NCBI GenBank assembly: GCA_018265615.1
Contig: JABLYX010000018.1
Location: forward strand, 13,656 to 77,655
Direction: 5' to 3'
DNA: 64,000 nucleotides
From: Lentisphaeria bacterium
GTDB lineage: Bacteria; Verrucomicrobiota; Lentisphaeria; Victivallales; Victivallaceae
The translations under genes and the position numbers were made by a program. The stretch's first letter is position 1. Each line of letters starts with the position of its first letter. Shown here in pieces: positions 17,192 to 26,272 of this stretch. Under the pieces are notes generated by a model. It had not been told where the DNA came from, did not search any database, and worked only from the letters and a program-made list of their open reading frames with translations.

Positions 17192-19900
17192 ATGAGCGAC
17201 TTGGAGAACAGGGACATTCCGGTAAACATCGAGGACATCATGCATACTGCATATCTGCAGTATTCATTGAGCGTCAACGTCGGACGCGCGATTCCGGACG
17301 TGCGCGACGGATTGAAGCCGGTGAACCGCCGCATCCTCTACGCGATGAAGATGCTGAATCTCGGCAAGTCGCATGCCACCGTCAAGTGCGCGCGCGTCGT
17401 CGGCGAAGTCATGGGTAAATACCACCCGCACGGCGACTCCGCGATCTACGACGCGCTTGTCCGCCTCGCGCAGGATTTCTCGATGCGCGCGCCGCTGATC
17501 GAGGGGCAGGGCAACTTCGGCAACATCGACGGCGACCCCGCCGCGGCGAGCCGCTACACCGAATGCCGCATGGAGCGCCTCGCGGAAGAGCTCCTGTTCG
17601 ACATCGAAAAAGACACGGTCAACATGATCCCGAACTTCGACGAATCCGAGAAGGAGCCCGAAGTGCTTCCGGCCCGTTTCCCGCAGCTGCTGGTGAACGG
17701 CACGACCGGCATCGGCGTCGGTATGGCGACGAGCATCCCGCCGCATAACCTCGGCGAGGTCATCGACGCGACGGTCTGCCTGCTCGACAATCCGAAAGCA
17801 ACGGTCGACGAGCTTATGGATTACCTGCCGGGACCGGACTTCCCGACCGGGGCGATCATCCGCGGCCGTTATTCGCTGCGCCAGTTCTACCAGACCGGCC
17901 GCGGCAGCGTGAAGATGCGCGCGAAAGCCGACATCATCGAGAAGGACGGCGTCGAGCAGATCATCATCACGGAGATTCCGTACGCGGTCAATAAGGGGCA
18001 GCTCGTCGAAAAGATCGCCGAGCTGGTCAAGGACAAGCGCATCGTCGGCATCTCGTCGATCACCGACGTGTCGAGCAAGCGTGTCGGCCTCCGTATCGAG
18101 ATCGGCATCAAGCGCGGCGTCATGGGCAGCGTGATCCTGAACCAGCTCTACAGCCAGACTCAGCTCGAAACCGTCATGGGCTGCACGATGCTGGTCGTCG
18201 ACCACAACCGCCCGCGCACGATGAACCTCGTGCAGGTGCTCCAGGCGTACATCGACCACCGGCTCGAGGTGGTGTTGCGGCGCGCGATCTTCGACCTCAA
18301 CAAGGCCGAGGCGCGTTCCCACATCCTCGAAGGGCTGCTCAAGGCGCTTGCGAATATCGACGAAGTTGTCCGGATCATCCGCGAATCGAAAAACCGGCAG
18401 GAAGCGCAGGTGAACCTGATCGCGCGTTTTGCGTTTTCGCAGATCCAGGCCGACGCGATTCTCGACATGCGGCTGCATCAGCTGACCGGACTGGCCGTCG
18501 AAGTGGTTCAGGCCGAGTATGATGAGCTGCAGATCCGGATCGAATATCTCCGCCGGCTCGTCGCGAGCCGCGAGATGCGCCTCGGCGTGATCCGCGAGGA
18601 ACTGCTCGAGGTCAAGGAGAAATACAACGACGCGCGCCGCTCCGAAATCACGATCGATGATTCCGACCTGAACATCGCGGATCTGATTCCGCGCCACAGC
18701 TGCGTGATTACGGTTTCGAACACCGGCTATATCAAGCGCGTTCCGGCCGACACCTACCGTACGCAGCACCGCGGCGGCAAGGGCATCATCGGCATGGAGA
18801 CGAAGGATGAGGATTACGTCGAGCACCTGTTCAATGCGGACAGCCACGACCTGATCTTCTTCTTCACCGACCGCGGCTTCATGTACTGGCTGAACGTTTA
18901 TGAGATTCCGGAAGGGTCGCGCACCGGCAAGGGCAAGGCGATCGTGAACATGATCAAGGTCGAGCCGGGAGAGAAGATCTGTGCGATGCTGACCGTTTCG
19001 CCGGACGAATTTGACGATCCGAACAAGTACATCGTCATGGCGTCGCGCCGCGGCTACATCAAAAAGAGCGAGCTTGCGCTTTTCAAGAACCTGCGCCGCA
19101 CGGGCCTGCGGGCCCTGGTGATCGAGGAGGACGACGATCTTATCGGCGCCGGAATCAGTGAAAACGGCAACGAGATCCTGCTTTCGACCCGGCTCGGGAT
19201 GGCGTGTCTCTTCGATCAGGACGACGAACAGATCCGTCCGATGGGCCGTACCGCCCGCGGCGTGACCGGCATGCGCTTCAAAATCGAGGGCGACTCCGTA
19301 GTCAGTATGGAGGTGATCCGCGAACACGTCTACACCGAAGCCGAAATGAGCGGCGAAGAGGGCGAGAACGAAACCGAGGCCGAAGTTGAAGTCGAGGTTG
19401 AAGCCGACGAGGACGCTCCGGTCTACGGCAGCGGACCCGAGGTGCTGGTCGTGACCGACGGCGGTATGGGCAAGCGTTCGTACGTGAGCACCTACCGCAA
19501 GACGAAGCGCGGCGCGAAGGGCGTTGTGAACATCAAGCTGCGCGAGGGCGAGCATGTGCTTACCGTGGTGCAGGTCACCGACGACGACGAGATTCTGCTG
19601 ACGACCGAACGCGGTCAGCTCGTGCGGATCCCGGCGGGTGAGATCCGTGTGGTCGGCCGCGCGTCCAAGGGCGTCCGGATCATGAACCTCAACAGCGGCG
19701 ACCGGATCACGGGCGTTGCGAAGCTCGTCGAGGTTGAAGTGGAAAAAGGCGCGAATGTGATCGACGGCGAGGTTGAGAATGAAGCCGACGCCGTGCTCAC
19801 CCGGGCCGCGGAGCTGTCGGAGGCCCCGCTGGACGAAGAGAATCCGGTAAATGGTGAAAATGAAGAAGCTTCGGAGAATCCGGAAGAAAGCGAGGAGTGA
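17192..19900 (+). CDS. gyrA: DNA gyrase subunit A
   Basis: 902 residues. The breakage-reunion domain has catalytic Tyr122 in AASRYTECRM. The quinolone-resistance region GKYHPHGDSAIYDAL keeps Ser83 and Asp87 in E. coli numbering, the unmutated state. The C-terminal beta-pinwheel carries a GyrA box, QHRGGKG at residues 525-531, which favours GyrA over ParC. Between pinwheel blades, near residues 715-740, there is a Glu-rich insertion (runs such as TEAEVEVEVEADED), and the last ~50 residues are also very acidic. With GyrB it introduces negative supercoils. The stop codon overlaps the folP start (TGATG). Confidence 0.96.
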   Translation: MSDLENRDIPVNIEDIMHTAYLQYSLSVNVGRAIPDVRDGLKPVNRRILYAMKMLNLGKSHATVKCARVVGEVMGKYHPHGDSAIYDALVRLAQDFSMRAPLIEGQGNFGNIDGDPAAASRYTECRMERLAEELLFDIEKDTVNMIPNFDESEKEPEVLPARFPQLLVNGTTGIGVGMATSIPPHNLGEVIDATVCLLDNPKATVDELMDYLPGPDFPTGAIIRGRYSLRQFYQTGRGSVKMRAKADIIEKDGVEQIIITEIPYAVNKGQLVEKIAELVKDKRIVGISSITDVSSKRVGLRIEIGIKRGVMGSVILNQLYSQTQLETVMGCTMLVVDHNRPRTMNLVQVLQAYIDHRLEVVLRRAIFDLNKAEARSHILEGLLKALANIDEVVRIIRESKNRQEAQVNLIARFAFSQIQADAILDMRLHQLTGLAVEVVQAEYDELQIRIEYLRRLVASREMRLGVIREELLEVKEKYNDARRSEITIDDSDLNIADLIPRHSCVITVSNTGYIKRVPADTYRTQHRGGKGIIGMETKDEDYVEHLFNADSHDLIFFFTDRGFMYWLNVYEIPEGSRTGKGKAIVNMIKVEPGEKICAMLTVSPDEFDDPNKYIVMASRRGYIKKSELALFKNLRRTGLRALVIEEDDDLIGAGISENGNEILLSTRLGMACLFDQDDEQIRPMGRTARGVTGMRFKIEGDSVVSMEVIREHVYTEAEMSGEEGENETEAEVEVEVEADEDAPVYGSGPEVLVVTDGGMGKRSYVSTYRKTKRGAKGVVNIKLREGEHVLTVVQVTDDDEILLTTERGQLVRIPAGEIRVVGRASKGVRIMNLNSGDRITGVAKLVEVEVEKGANVIDGEVENEADAVLTRAAELSEAPLDEENPVNGENEEASENPEESEE

Positions 19901-20730
19901 TGTCCCGGCTCAATGAATTGATGCGTGAGCGTACGCGCCCGCTGCTGATGGGGATTGTCAATGCGACCGGCGATTCTTTCAGCGAGGGGAAAGCCTCGCT
20001 GCCCGCCACGGCGGTCGATCGGGCGCTGGCGCAGTTGGATGACGGTGCGGACCTGCTGGATATCGGTGGAGAGTCGACCCGTCCGGGCGCCGCGGTAATC
20101 CCGGCGGACGAAGAGTGTCTGCGGGTAGTCCCGCTGGTGCGTGAGCTGCGCAAGCTGCGCCCGTCGGCGATCCTTTCGGTCGACACCCGCAAGGTCGAGG
20201 TCGCGCGGGCGGTGCTCGATTACGATGTGGACCTGATCAACGATGTATCGATGCTGCGCTTTTCGCCGGATATGGCGGAGGTCGTTGCAGAGGCCGGCGC
20301 GGCACTGATTGTCGCGCACTCGCGCGGAACCCCGCAGAACATGAAGAATCCGGAGTTCCACGATTACGGCGACGACCCGGTCGCCGCGGTCATTGCGGAG
20401 CTGGCGGAGGCGAAAGAGAAAGCGCTGCGGGCCGGCGTCGCCGAAGAGAACATCTTTGTGGACCCGGATTTCGGGTTTGCAAAGACATCGGAGCAGGATT
20501 GGGAGCTGCTGCACCGGATCGACGAGCTGCATCAGCTCGGCCCTGTGGTCGCCGGCATGTCCCGGAAATCGTTCCTCGGCAATTTCCTCGAGCAGCCCGA
20601 CCCGATGCAGCGGCTCGGCGGCACGATTGCGGCCGCGCTCTACCTGGCGAACCGGGAAGTTGAAATCCTGCGTGTGCACGACGTGCGGCAGGTATGCGAC
20701 GCGTTGAGTGTGTGGGATAAGCTCCGCTGA
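19900..20730 (+). CDS. folP: Dihydropteroate synthase
   Basis: 276-residue TIM barrel that condenses p-aminobenzoate with dihydropterin pyrophosphate in folate synthesis. Motifs: LMGIVNATGDSFSEG (pterin/pyrophosphate loop, normally MGILNVTPDSF), DLLDIGGESTRPGA, SVDTRKVEVARA, LINDVSM, and IFVDPDFGFAKTSEQDW. The MSRKSFLG loop contacts sulfa drugs in this family. ATG 19900 overlaps the gyrA stop, with GAGGAG just upstream inside gyrA; GTG 19897 is an alternative. cdaA follows after 33 bases, a folP-cdaA neighbourhood known in several phyla. Confidence 0.93.
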   Translation: MSRLNELMRERTRPLLMGIVNATGDSFSEGKASLPATAVDRALAQLDDGADLLDIGGESTRPGAAVIPADEECLRVVPLVRELRKLRPSAILSVDTRKVEVARAVLDYDVDLINDVSMLRFSPDMAEVVAEAGAALIVAHSRGTPQNMKNPEFHDYGDDPVAAVIAELAEAKEKALRAGVAEENIFVDPDFGFAKTSEQDWELLHRIDELHQLGPVVAGMSRKSFLGNFLEQPDPMQRLGGTIAAALYLANREVEILRVHDVRQVCDALSVWDKLR

Positions 20731-20763
20731 GGCGGGGGAATTTGAGGAATAAAGCCGGGAATC

Positions 20764-21621
20764 ATGCTGGATACGCTCGTTTCGATTCCGAGTGCGGTGA
20801 TCATCGATTGCCTGAAAATGGTTTTGGAGATCCTCATCCTGACGGTGGTGATCTACAAGACGCTGCATTATCTGCGCGGCGCGCGCGGCGCGTCCGTACT
20901 GGCCGGAATCACGATTCTCCTGCTTGTGCTGACCTGGCTGTCGAAGCAGCTGCGGCTCGATGTTCTGAACTGGCTGCTGACCGGCATCTGGGGCACACTG
21001 GGGGCGGCGGTGGTCATTATTTTTCAGCCGGAGCTGCGGCGGGCGTTCGCCCAGCTCGGCAGCTTCAGCTTTTTCCAGGGCAAGCGCCGGCGCGAGGTCA
21101 TCACGGAGATCGTGAATGCCGCGACGAATATGGCGCGCCGGAAGTGCGGCGCGCTGATGGTCATCGAACGGCGCATCGGGCTCCAGAATCTTGTGGACGA
21201 CTCCGTGAAGCTCGACATCAAGGTCAACGCGATGGTGCTCGAGTCGATCTTTTTCCCGAATTCGCCGCTGCATGACGGCGCGGTCATCATCCGCGACGAC
21301 CGGATCGTCGCCGCGCGCGCGATCCTGCCGCTGACCCGGGCGGAAAACATCTCGATCCGGCTCGGGACGCGCCACCGCGCCTCGCTCGGAATCTCCGAAG
21401 AGACCGACGCCGTCACTGTGGTGGTTTCGGAGGAAACCGGCGCAATCAGCGTCGCCTGCCGCGGTGTACTGCACCGTGACCTCTCCCCGGACGAGCTCGC
21501 GAACTACCTGGAAAAACTCATCATCCTCGAGCAGGACGACTCCGACCTCGCCGAAACCGTGCAGATGCTCGAAGAGCAGGCCGACCGGCGCGAGACGTCG
21601 GTGAACAAGGAGGGGCGGTAA
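20764..21621 (+). CDS. cdaA: Diadenylate cyclase CdaA
   Basis: 285 residues: three N-terminal membrane helices (about 13-31, 44-60, 68-88), then a DisA_N cyclase domain. It carries the two signature motifs, DGA at 171-173 (SPLHDGAVII) and RHR at 203-205 (GTRHRASLGIS). It makes c-di-AMP from two ATP at the membrane. The adjacent cdaR overlaps its stop codon, the classical CdaA-CdaR regulator pairing. The C-terminal ~35 residues are charged. Confidence 0.95.
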   Translation: MLDTLVSIPSAVIIDCLKMVLEILILTVVIYKTLHYLRGARGASVLAGITILLLVLTWLSKQLRLDVLNWLLTGIWGTLGAAVVIIFQPELRRAFAQLGSFSFFQGKRRREVITEIVNAATNMARRKCGALMVIERRIGLQNLVDDSVKLDIKVNAMVLESIFFPNSPLHDGAVIIRDDRIVAARAILPLTRAENISIRLGTRHRASLGISEETDAVTVVVSEETGAISVACRGVLHRDLSPDELANYLEKLIILEQDDSDLAETVQMLEEQADRRETSVNKEGR

Positions 21622-22592
21622 TGATGGAAAAGCGGCGTCGCGGTTCACTGTACAACACGCTGGTCCAGCTGGTGCGCCGGGACTTCTGGCGCAAGCTCAT
21701 CGCGCTTTTTTTTGCTCTGCTGCTTTACTTTTACGTCTACAACGAGATCCGGTCGACGCCGCAGAAGATCGACAGTGTGCCGGTGGATATCGCATTGCCG
21801 CAGGAGCTTATGGATGTCGATCCGAAGCCGCATTTCGTTACGCTCGACATCAAGAGCAACCGGAACACGACCGTTTCGCCGTCGATGCTGCGCGGCCGCG
21901 CCGTCGTGGAGTACACCCGGTACATTCCGGGCAAGCCGTATGTGCTGACGCTGAAGCCGGAGTTTTTCATGTCTCCGCTCGGCGTGAGGATTGTCGGAGC
22001 CGATCCGCATGAAATCGTGCTGAATCTGCAGCAGCGGATGTCGCGTGACGTGCCTGTGCGCGTGACGTTTTCAAACCGCCTGTCGACCGATTACAAGAGT
22101 TCGCTCGCAAGCTGCATTCCGTCGACGGTCCGGGTGACCGGTCCGGAGCAGTTGGTCCGCGACCTGAAATCGGTGTCGACGCAGCCGATCCCGCTGTCGG
22201 AGAATGTGACGGAGGGGTTCGAATACGTCGCGACGCTCGATGCGCCGAACGGAACGACAATCTCCCCGGACAAGGTGACCTGCCAGATTGATATCGTGAA
22301 AAATTTCGAGCAGCGGACCTTCCAGTCATTGCCGGTGCAACTGCTGACCCAGTCGGGCGGCAAACAGTTCAAGACCGAATTCCTGAGTCCGCCGCGGGTC
22401 GAAGTGACCGTCCGCGGGCTGGCGGGGTCGGTATCGGCCCTCACTCCGGCGGAGGTGCGGCCGTATCTCGATATCTCACACATCGATAAGCCCGGAATCT
22501 ACGAGATCTCCGCCGGCTGTTATGTGAAGGGCGAGGGGCTCGATGTGAAGGAGATCCGCCCCGCCCTGCTGAAAGTGAAAATTACGGAATAA
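21621..22592 (+). CDS. cdaR: CdaR-like YbbR-domain protein
   Basis: 323 residues with one N-terminal membrane helix (WRKLIALFFALLLYFYVYNE, about 23-42) and an extracytoplasmic part built of YbbR-like repeats (VPVDIALPQELM, VPVRVTFSN, LPVQLLTQ starts). In Firmicutes CdaR regulates CdaA. Gene overlap with cdaA (TAATG) and a strong AAGGAGGGG make the same role likely here. ATG 21624 is an in-frame alternative. Confidence 0.82.
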   Translation: MMEKRRRGSLYNTLVQLVRRDFWRKLIALFFALLLYFYVYNEIRSTPQKIDSVPVDIALPQELMDVDPKPHFVTLDIKSNRNTTVSPSMLRGRAVVEYTRYIPGKPYVLTLKPEFFMSPLGVRIVGADPHEIVLNLQQRMSRDVPVRVTFSNRLSTDYKSSLASCIPSTVRVTGPEQLVRDLKSVSTQPIPLSENVTEGFEYVATLDAPNGTTISPDKVTCQIDIVKNFEQRTFQSLPVQLLTQSGGKQFKTEFLSPPRVEVTVRGLAGSVSALTPAEVRPYLDISHIDKPGIYEISAGCYVKGEGLDVKEIRPALLKVKITE

Positions 22593-22633
22593 GTCGATAA
22601 CGTTCATTTTAACCCAGAAGGATACCCCGGAAG

Positions 22634-24268
22634 ATGATTATCAAGAAGCTCAACTCCATGTTTCACAAACACAGCCGCTGGCTGTTCGGTGGTTTCACCA
22701 TTGTGATCATCGTTTCATTCATGGGGTTTCTGACCCCGGGCCAGTTCGGCTGCGAGGGGCTCGGCTCCGGCCTCGGCCGCAAGGTGGGAACCGTGTACGG
22801 AGAGACCGTTACGCTTCGCAATCTGCAAAATCAGATGCGCGACAACGAATTGCTCTCTTACATCGGCCTGAGCATGGGGCGCAATATGTCGTTTGTGCAG
22901 GCGTTCCAGCAGTATGCGCTGCAGGTCGCGGCAAAGCGGCAGGGGCTTGCCGTCAGCGACGGCGAAGTGGTCAAATTCATGCGCAATCTTCCGATGCTGC
23001 AGGAGAACGGCAAATACAGTCCGGAGCTCTATAAGAAGTTCAAGGAGGGCCTGGCGCGCATGGGCGCGAATGACGAACAGCTCGTCGATGCGATCCGCAG
23101 CGTGCTCCTGATCAGCAAGCTCGAAGCGCTTCTCGGAGGCGAAGTGATCGTGACCGACGACGAGCTTGAGACCTTCTACCGTCAGTTCAACGTGAAATAT
23201 GAGGTCAAAGCCGCCGCTTTCAATACGGAGGCCTACCTGAAAGAGGTGAAGAACGACGGCGGGGCGATGAAGGATTACTTCGAGAAAAACGTCAGGAATT
23301 ACCAGGTCTCCGGCAAGATCGCGGGTTTTGTCGTGGCGGTTCCGAACTCCGCTTTCGTGAAGGAAGCGACTGCCAAAGCGTCGGACGAAGAGGTGAAGAA
23401 GTTTTTCGAGACGCGTCCGTGGCTCTTTGCGAAATATGGCAAGGACGGCAAGGCACCCGAATTCAGCGCCTGCAGAAAAGAAGCGAAAGCCGAGTTCATC
23501 AAGAATGCGGCCCGCGACCTGGCGACGCGCCATGCGTATGAATTCGCGGCGGCGGCCTACGATGCGGTCAACGGCGCGGGAGACGCGAGGGATGCGGCGT
23601 TCCGGAAGGCCGCGGCGGATGCGAAGCTCGAAATCATCGAGACCGGCCTGGTCGATTTCGACGCGACCGCGGTCGGCAAGATCAACTCCCCCGAGCTGCT
23701 GAAGAACCTGATTGCGGCTTATGAAACCCACTGGGTCACGAACCCGGTTCCGGGCGAAGAGGCTGTGTACGTTGGCTTTGCGCGGGAGCGTGTTGCGCCC
23801 CGGCAGGCTGAGTTCAACGAGGTTTCCGCGCAGGTCGCGCGCGACTATCGTGATGCCGAAGCGATGAAGCTTGCGGTCGAAGCCGCGACGAAGGCGGAAG
23901 AGTCCCTCGCGGCGATTGAGGACGGCAAGGCCCGCGCGAAGGCGTTCGGCGAGCTGAAGGGGTGCGAACTCAAGGAGTTCAGCTTCATTTTCGGCAGCGA
24001 AATGCCGCCGATGGAGTTCATCGACTCCGCGCTGGCGGCCTCGCGCCTCCGGGTGGACGAGGTATCGAAGGTGCTGAATACGGCTGCCGGCGCGCAGCTT
24101 GCGATTCTGCTGAAGCGCACTCCGGCGGACATGAAGGGGTTCGCGGAGAAAAAGGAGATGCTCCGGACGAGCTACGGGGCGATGAAGCGCCAGTCCGTGC
24201 AGGGGGCGTTCTGGGAAGAACTGATGACCCAGAGCCAGCTTGACCCTGAGCTGGCACAGCAGCAGTGA
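22634..24268 (+). CDS. Membrane-anchored SurA_N/PpiD-like folding factor
   Basis: 544 residues with an N-terminal inside-out membrane helix (WLFGGFTIVIIVSFMGFLT, about 16-34). A SurA_N_3-like helical chaperone domain follows (VYGETVTLRNLQNQM, AFQQYALQVAAKRQGLAVSD, VTDDELETFYRQF). The layout is that of PpiD. However, I cannot find a clear parvulin motif (HIL-type start, GxLGW-type segment) in residues 200-420, so the isomerase core may be missing or diverged. It probably assists folding of exported proteins. It starts 41 bases after cdaR, with AAGGA before the ATG. Confidence 0.65.
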   Translation: MIIKKLNSMFHKHSRWLFGGFTIVIIVSFMGFLTPGQFGCEGLGSGLGRKVGTVYGETVTLRNLQNQMRDNELLSYIGLSMGRNMSFVQAFQQYALQVAAKRQGLAVSDGEVVKFMRNLPMLQENGKYSPELYKKFKEGLARMGANDEQLVDAIRSVLLISKLEALLGGEVIVTDDELETFYRQFNVKYEVKAAAFNTEAYLKEVKNDGGAMKDYFEKNVRNYQVSGKIAGFVVAVPNSAFVKEATAKASDEEVKKFFETRPWLFAKYGKDGKAPEFSACRKEAKAEFIKNAARDLATRHAYEFAAAAYDAVNGAGDARDAAFRKAAADAKLEIIETGLVDFDATAVGKINSPELLKNLIAAYETHWVTNPVPGEEAVYVGFARERVAPRQAEFNEVSAQVARDYRDAEAMKLAVEAATKAEESLAAIEDGKARAKAFGELKGCELKEFSFIFGSEMPPMEFIDSALAASRLRVDEVSKVLNTAAGAQLAILLKRTPADMKGFAEKKEMLRTSYGAMKRQSVQGAFWEELMTQSQLDPELAQQQ

Positions 24269-24289
24269 TGCAGCGGGAGCGTATGAGGA

Positions 24290-25123
24290 ATGGATTCAGA
24301 GAATACATCGGTTGAGGAGCGGTGTCCGGGGACGCGCTGCGAAGGCGGTTTCGCCCTCGGCCGTCACATGACGGTTGAATTTTACGATTGCGACCCGAAG
24401 GCGCTGGCCGATGCGGCGCTGGTGAAAGAGGTGTTCCTGCGCGCGGCGGAGAAATCCGGCGCGACGGTGATCGACGCGAATTTTCACGAATTCGAACCGC
24501 AGGGAGTAAGCGGGGTCGTCGTGATTTCGGAGTCCCACTTCGCGGTTCACGCCTGGCCGGAGCACGACTACGCGGCGGTGGACCTCTTCACCTGCGGCGA
24601 TAAAGTCGATTTCGATGTCGCGATCGAGACGATCGCAAAGGGGATCAGATCCGCCCAGTGGATCGTTTCGAGCGTGATGAACCGCGGCATCGTCGGTAAT
24701 AACGGCGTCGAGCGGCTGGTCCCGGTGATCGAGGGGCGCGACTGCCGGTTTTCCCTTTCGTGGGAAGAGCGGTTCCATTCGAGCCGCGCCCACGCGCTCT
24801 CCGCTTCGATCGACATTTACGAGTGCCGCGCGCCGTGGCTCGGCTGTTCGCAGTCGCTGCGCAGGTTCGCGCTGGATTTCGCGGCGAAGCTCGGGCTCGA
24901 GCCGCGCGGGGAGTGGCGCGTAAACCCGTCCGAAGCGGGATTTTTCGCCTGGGTGCTGCCGTTGGCCGACGGAGCGCTGGCGGGGCGCATCGACCTCGGG
25001 CGGAAGGCCGCGTATCTTGACCTTTTCGTCTCGGGATACTTCGATCCGCGGCAGGCGGCCGAGTTCGCGATCATCGAGCTCGGCGGAAACTACTACAGGC
25101 TGCAGCCGCACGTGCGGCAGTAA
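24290..25123 (+). CDS. speD: S-adenosylmethionine decarboxylase, SpeH/SpeD type, with second C-terminal SpeD-like domain
   Basis: 277 residues, about twice the usual ~125-residue bacterial SpeH. Residues ~20-135 form a complete domain. The self-cleavage site is Glu81-Ser82 in ISESHFAVHAWPEHDY, with His87 and Cys102 (FTCGD) at the expected active-site positions. HMTVEFYDC and ANFHEFEPQGVSGVVV are family motifs. It makes decarboxylated AdoMet for spermidine synthesis, with a pyruvoyl group formed from Ser82. Residues ~165-277 (SASIDIYECRAPWLG, AYLDLFVSGYFDPRQAAEF) look like a second SpeD fold lacking ESH. No spermidine synthase gene is nearby. Confidence 0.82.
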   Translation: MDSENTSVEERCPGTRCEGGFALGRHMTVEFYDCDPKALADAALVKEVFLRAAEKSGATVIDANFHEFEPQGVSGVVVISESHFAVHAWPEHDYAAVDLFTCGDKVDFDVAIETIAKGIRSAQWIVSSVMNRGIVGNNGVERLVPVIEGRDCRFSLSWEERFHSSRAHALSASIDIYECRAPWLGCSQSLRRFALDFAAKLGLEPRGEWRVNPSEAGFFAWVLPLADGALAGRIDLGRKAAYLDLFVSGYFDPRQAAEFAIIELGGNYYRLQPHVRQ

Positions 25124-25174
25124 CCGGACAAACCCGGGCGCGGCCGGCGGCCCGCCCTGAAAGGATAATGATTT

Positions 25175-26272
25175 ATGCCATTTGAACGTGGAAGCGTCAC
25201 TTTTGCAATGTTTGAACTCAACGGCGAGCTGCCGGCGGATCTTCTCGGGCTGTTTGCCGCAAAGAAGGCGGGTCCGCTCGACTCGGTCGATTCCGAGCCG
25301 CAGTTCGGCTGGGTCACGGGGCACCACCTGCTCGACACGGCGATCGATGAGGAATCGGCCCAGCTCGGCGGCTGCTATTACCTGTCGCTGCGGCAGGCGG
25401 TCCGCAAGATGCCGGGTTCGCTGCTGAATGCGATCTGTAAGCGCGAAGAGCAGGCGTATATGCGCGCGAACAATCTCGAATACGTCTCCGCGAAAATGAA
25501 GAAGCAGCTCCGCGAGGAGGCGTTCGAGAAGCACATTCAGAAGATGCCGCCGGCGCTGTCCGGAATCCCGATGGTGCTCGATCCGAACGAAAAACTGCTT
25601 TTCGTGGGCGCCACGAGCCGGACGCAGATCGATCTCTTCATCGACAACTTCTTCCAGACCACGAAGCTCGAGCCGCTGCAGCTCACGCCGGGCCTGCTGC
25701 TTGAGAAGGCGTTCCAGATCACCGAGGCGACCTTTCCGATCCTGAACATCGCGAACCTGCCGGGCAGCGGCACGGAGCCGTCGATCGGCCGCGATTTCCT
25801 GATGTGGCTCTGGTTCTACAGCGAGACGATCGGCAAGCTTCAGCATCCGCAGTACGGCGAGTTCGATATCCTGATCGAGGGCCCCCTGACCTTCGCGGAC
25901 GAAGGCGACGCGAAGGGCGCGGGCGAGACCACGGTCAAGAAAGGGGACTCCCCGCTGCGCAGCGCCGAGGCGAAAGCCGCGGTCGCGGTCGGCAAGAAGC
26001 TCAAGAAAGCGAAGCTGAGCCTGACCCGCGAAAAGCAGGTCTGGAGCGGCACGTTCGATGCGGACCAATTCGCTTTCAGTTCATTCAAGCTGCCGGAAGG
26101 CGAAGCGATGAACGAGGACGAGGTGTTCGCCGAGCGTGTGCAGAACCTCTCCGTGTTCCGCGAGGCGATTGCCCTGTACTTCAAGAAGTTCGCGGATACG
26201 ATGATGGGGTTGGAGTTCCCGAAATTCGAGTCTGAAATCCGTGAATGGGCCAGGAACCGTGATGCCATCTGA
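25175..26272 (+). CDS. RdgC-like protein
   Basis: 365 residues. The N-terminal part (VTFAMFELNG, FGWVTGHHLLD) and centre (KMPGSLLNAICKREEQ, MKKQLREEAFEKHIQKMP, KLLFVGATSRTQIDLFIDNF) follow the RdgC pattern (PF04381). In proteobacteria RdgC forms DNA-encircling dimers and modulates RecA. A lysine-rich stretch (VGKKLKKAKLSLTREK) precedes the C-terminus. It is cytoplasmic, with no signal peptide. The assignment is from motif pattern only; a distinct DUF related to RdgC is possible. It overlaps the downstream trmB start by 11 bases. Confidence 0.55.
   Translation: MPFERGSVTFAMFELNGELPADLLGLFAAKKAGPLDSVDSEPQFGWVTGHHLLDTAIDEESAQLGGCYYLSLRQAVRKMPGSLLNAICKREEQAYMRANNLEYVSAKMKKQLREEAFEKHIQKMPPALSGIPMVLDPNEKLLFVGATSRTQIDLFIDNFFQTTKLEPLQLTPGLLLEKAFQITEATFPILNIANLPGSGTEPSIGRDFLMWLWFYSETIGKLQHPQYGEFDILIEGPLTFADEGDAKGAGETTVKKGDSPLRSAEAKAAVAVGKKLKKAKLSLTREKQVWSGTFDADQFAFSSFKLPEGEAMNEDEVFAERVQNLSVFREAIALYFKKFADTMMGLEFPKFESEIREWARNRDAI

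Noticed and set aside
17430..17460. Quinolone-resistance change in GyrA
   Set aside because: Ser83 and Asp87 are both present, so there is no sign of a resistance mutation.
17264..19555. 763-codon open frame antisense to gyrA, and similar long antisense frames (e.g. 3033-5066, 821-2626, 33-35 kb minus strand)
   Set aside because: They mirror real genes in a GC-rich genome. Their translations are Arg/Asp/His-rich without domains, and the sense strands hold clear families.
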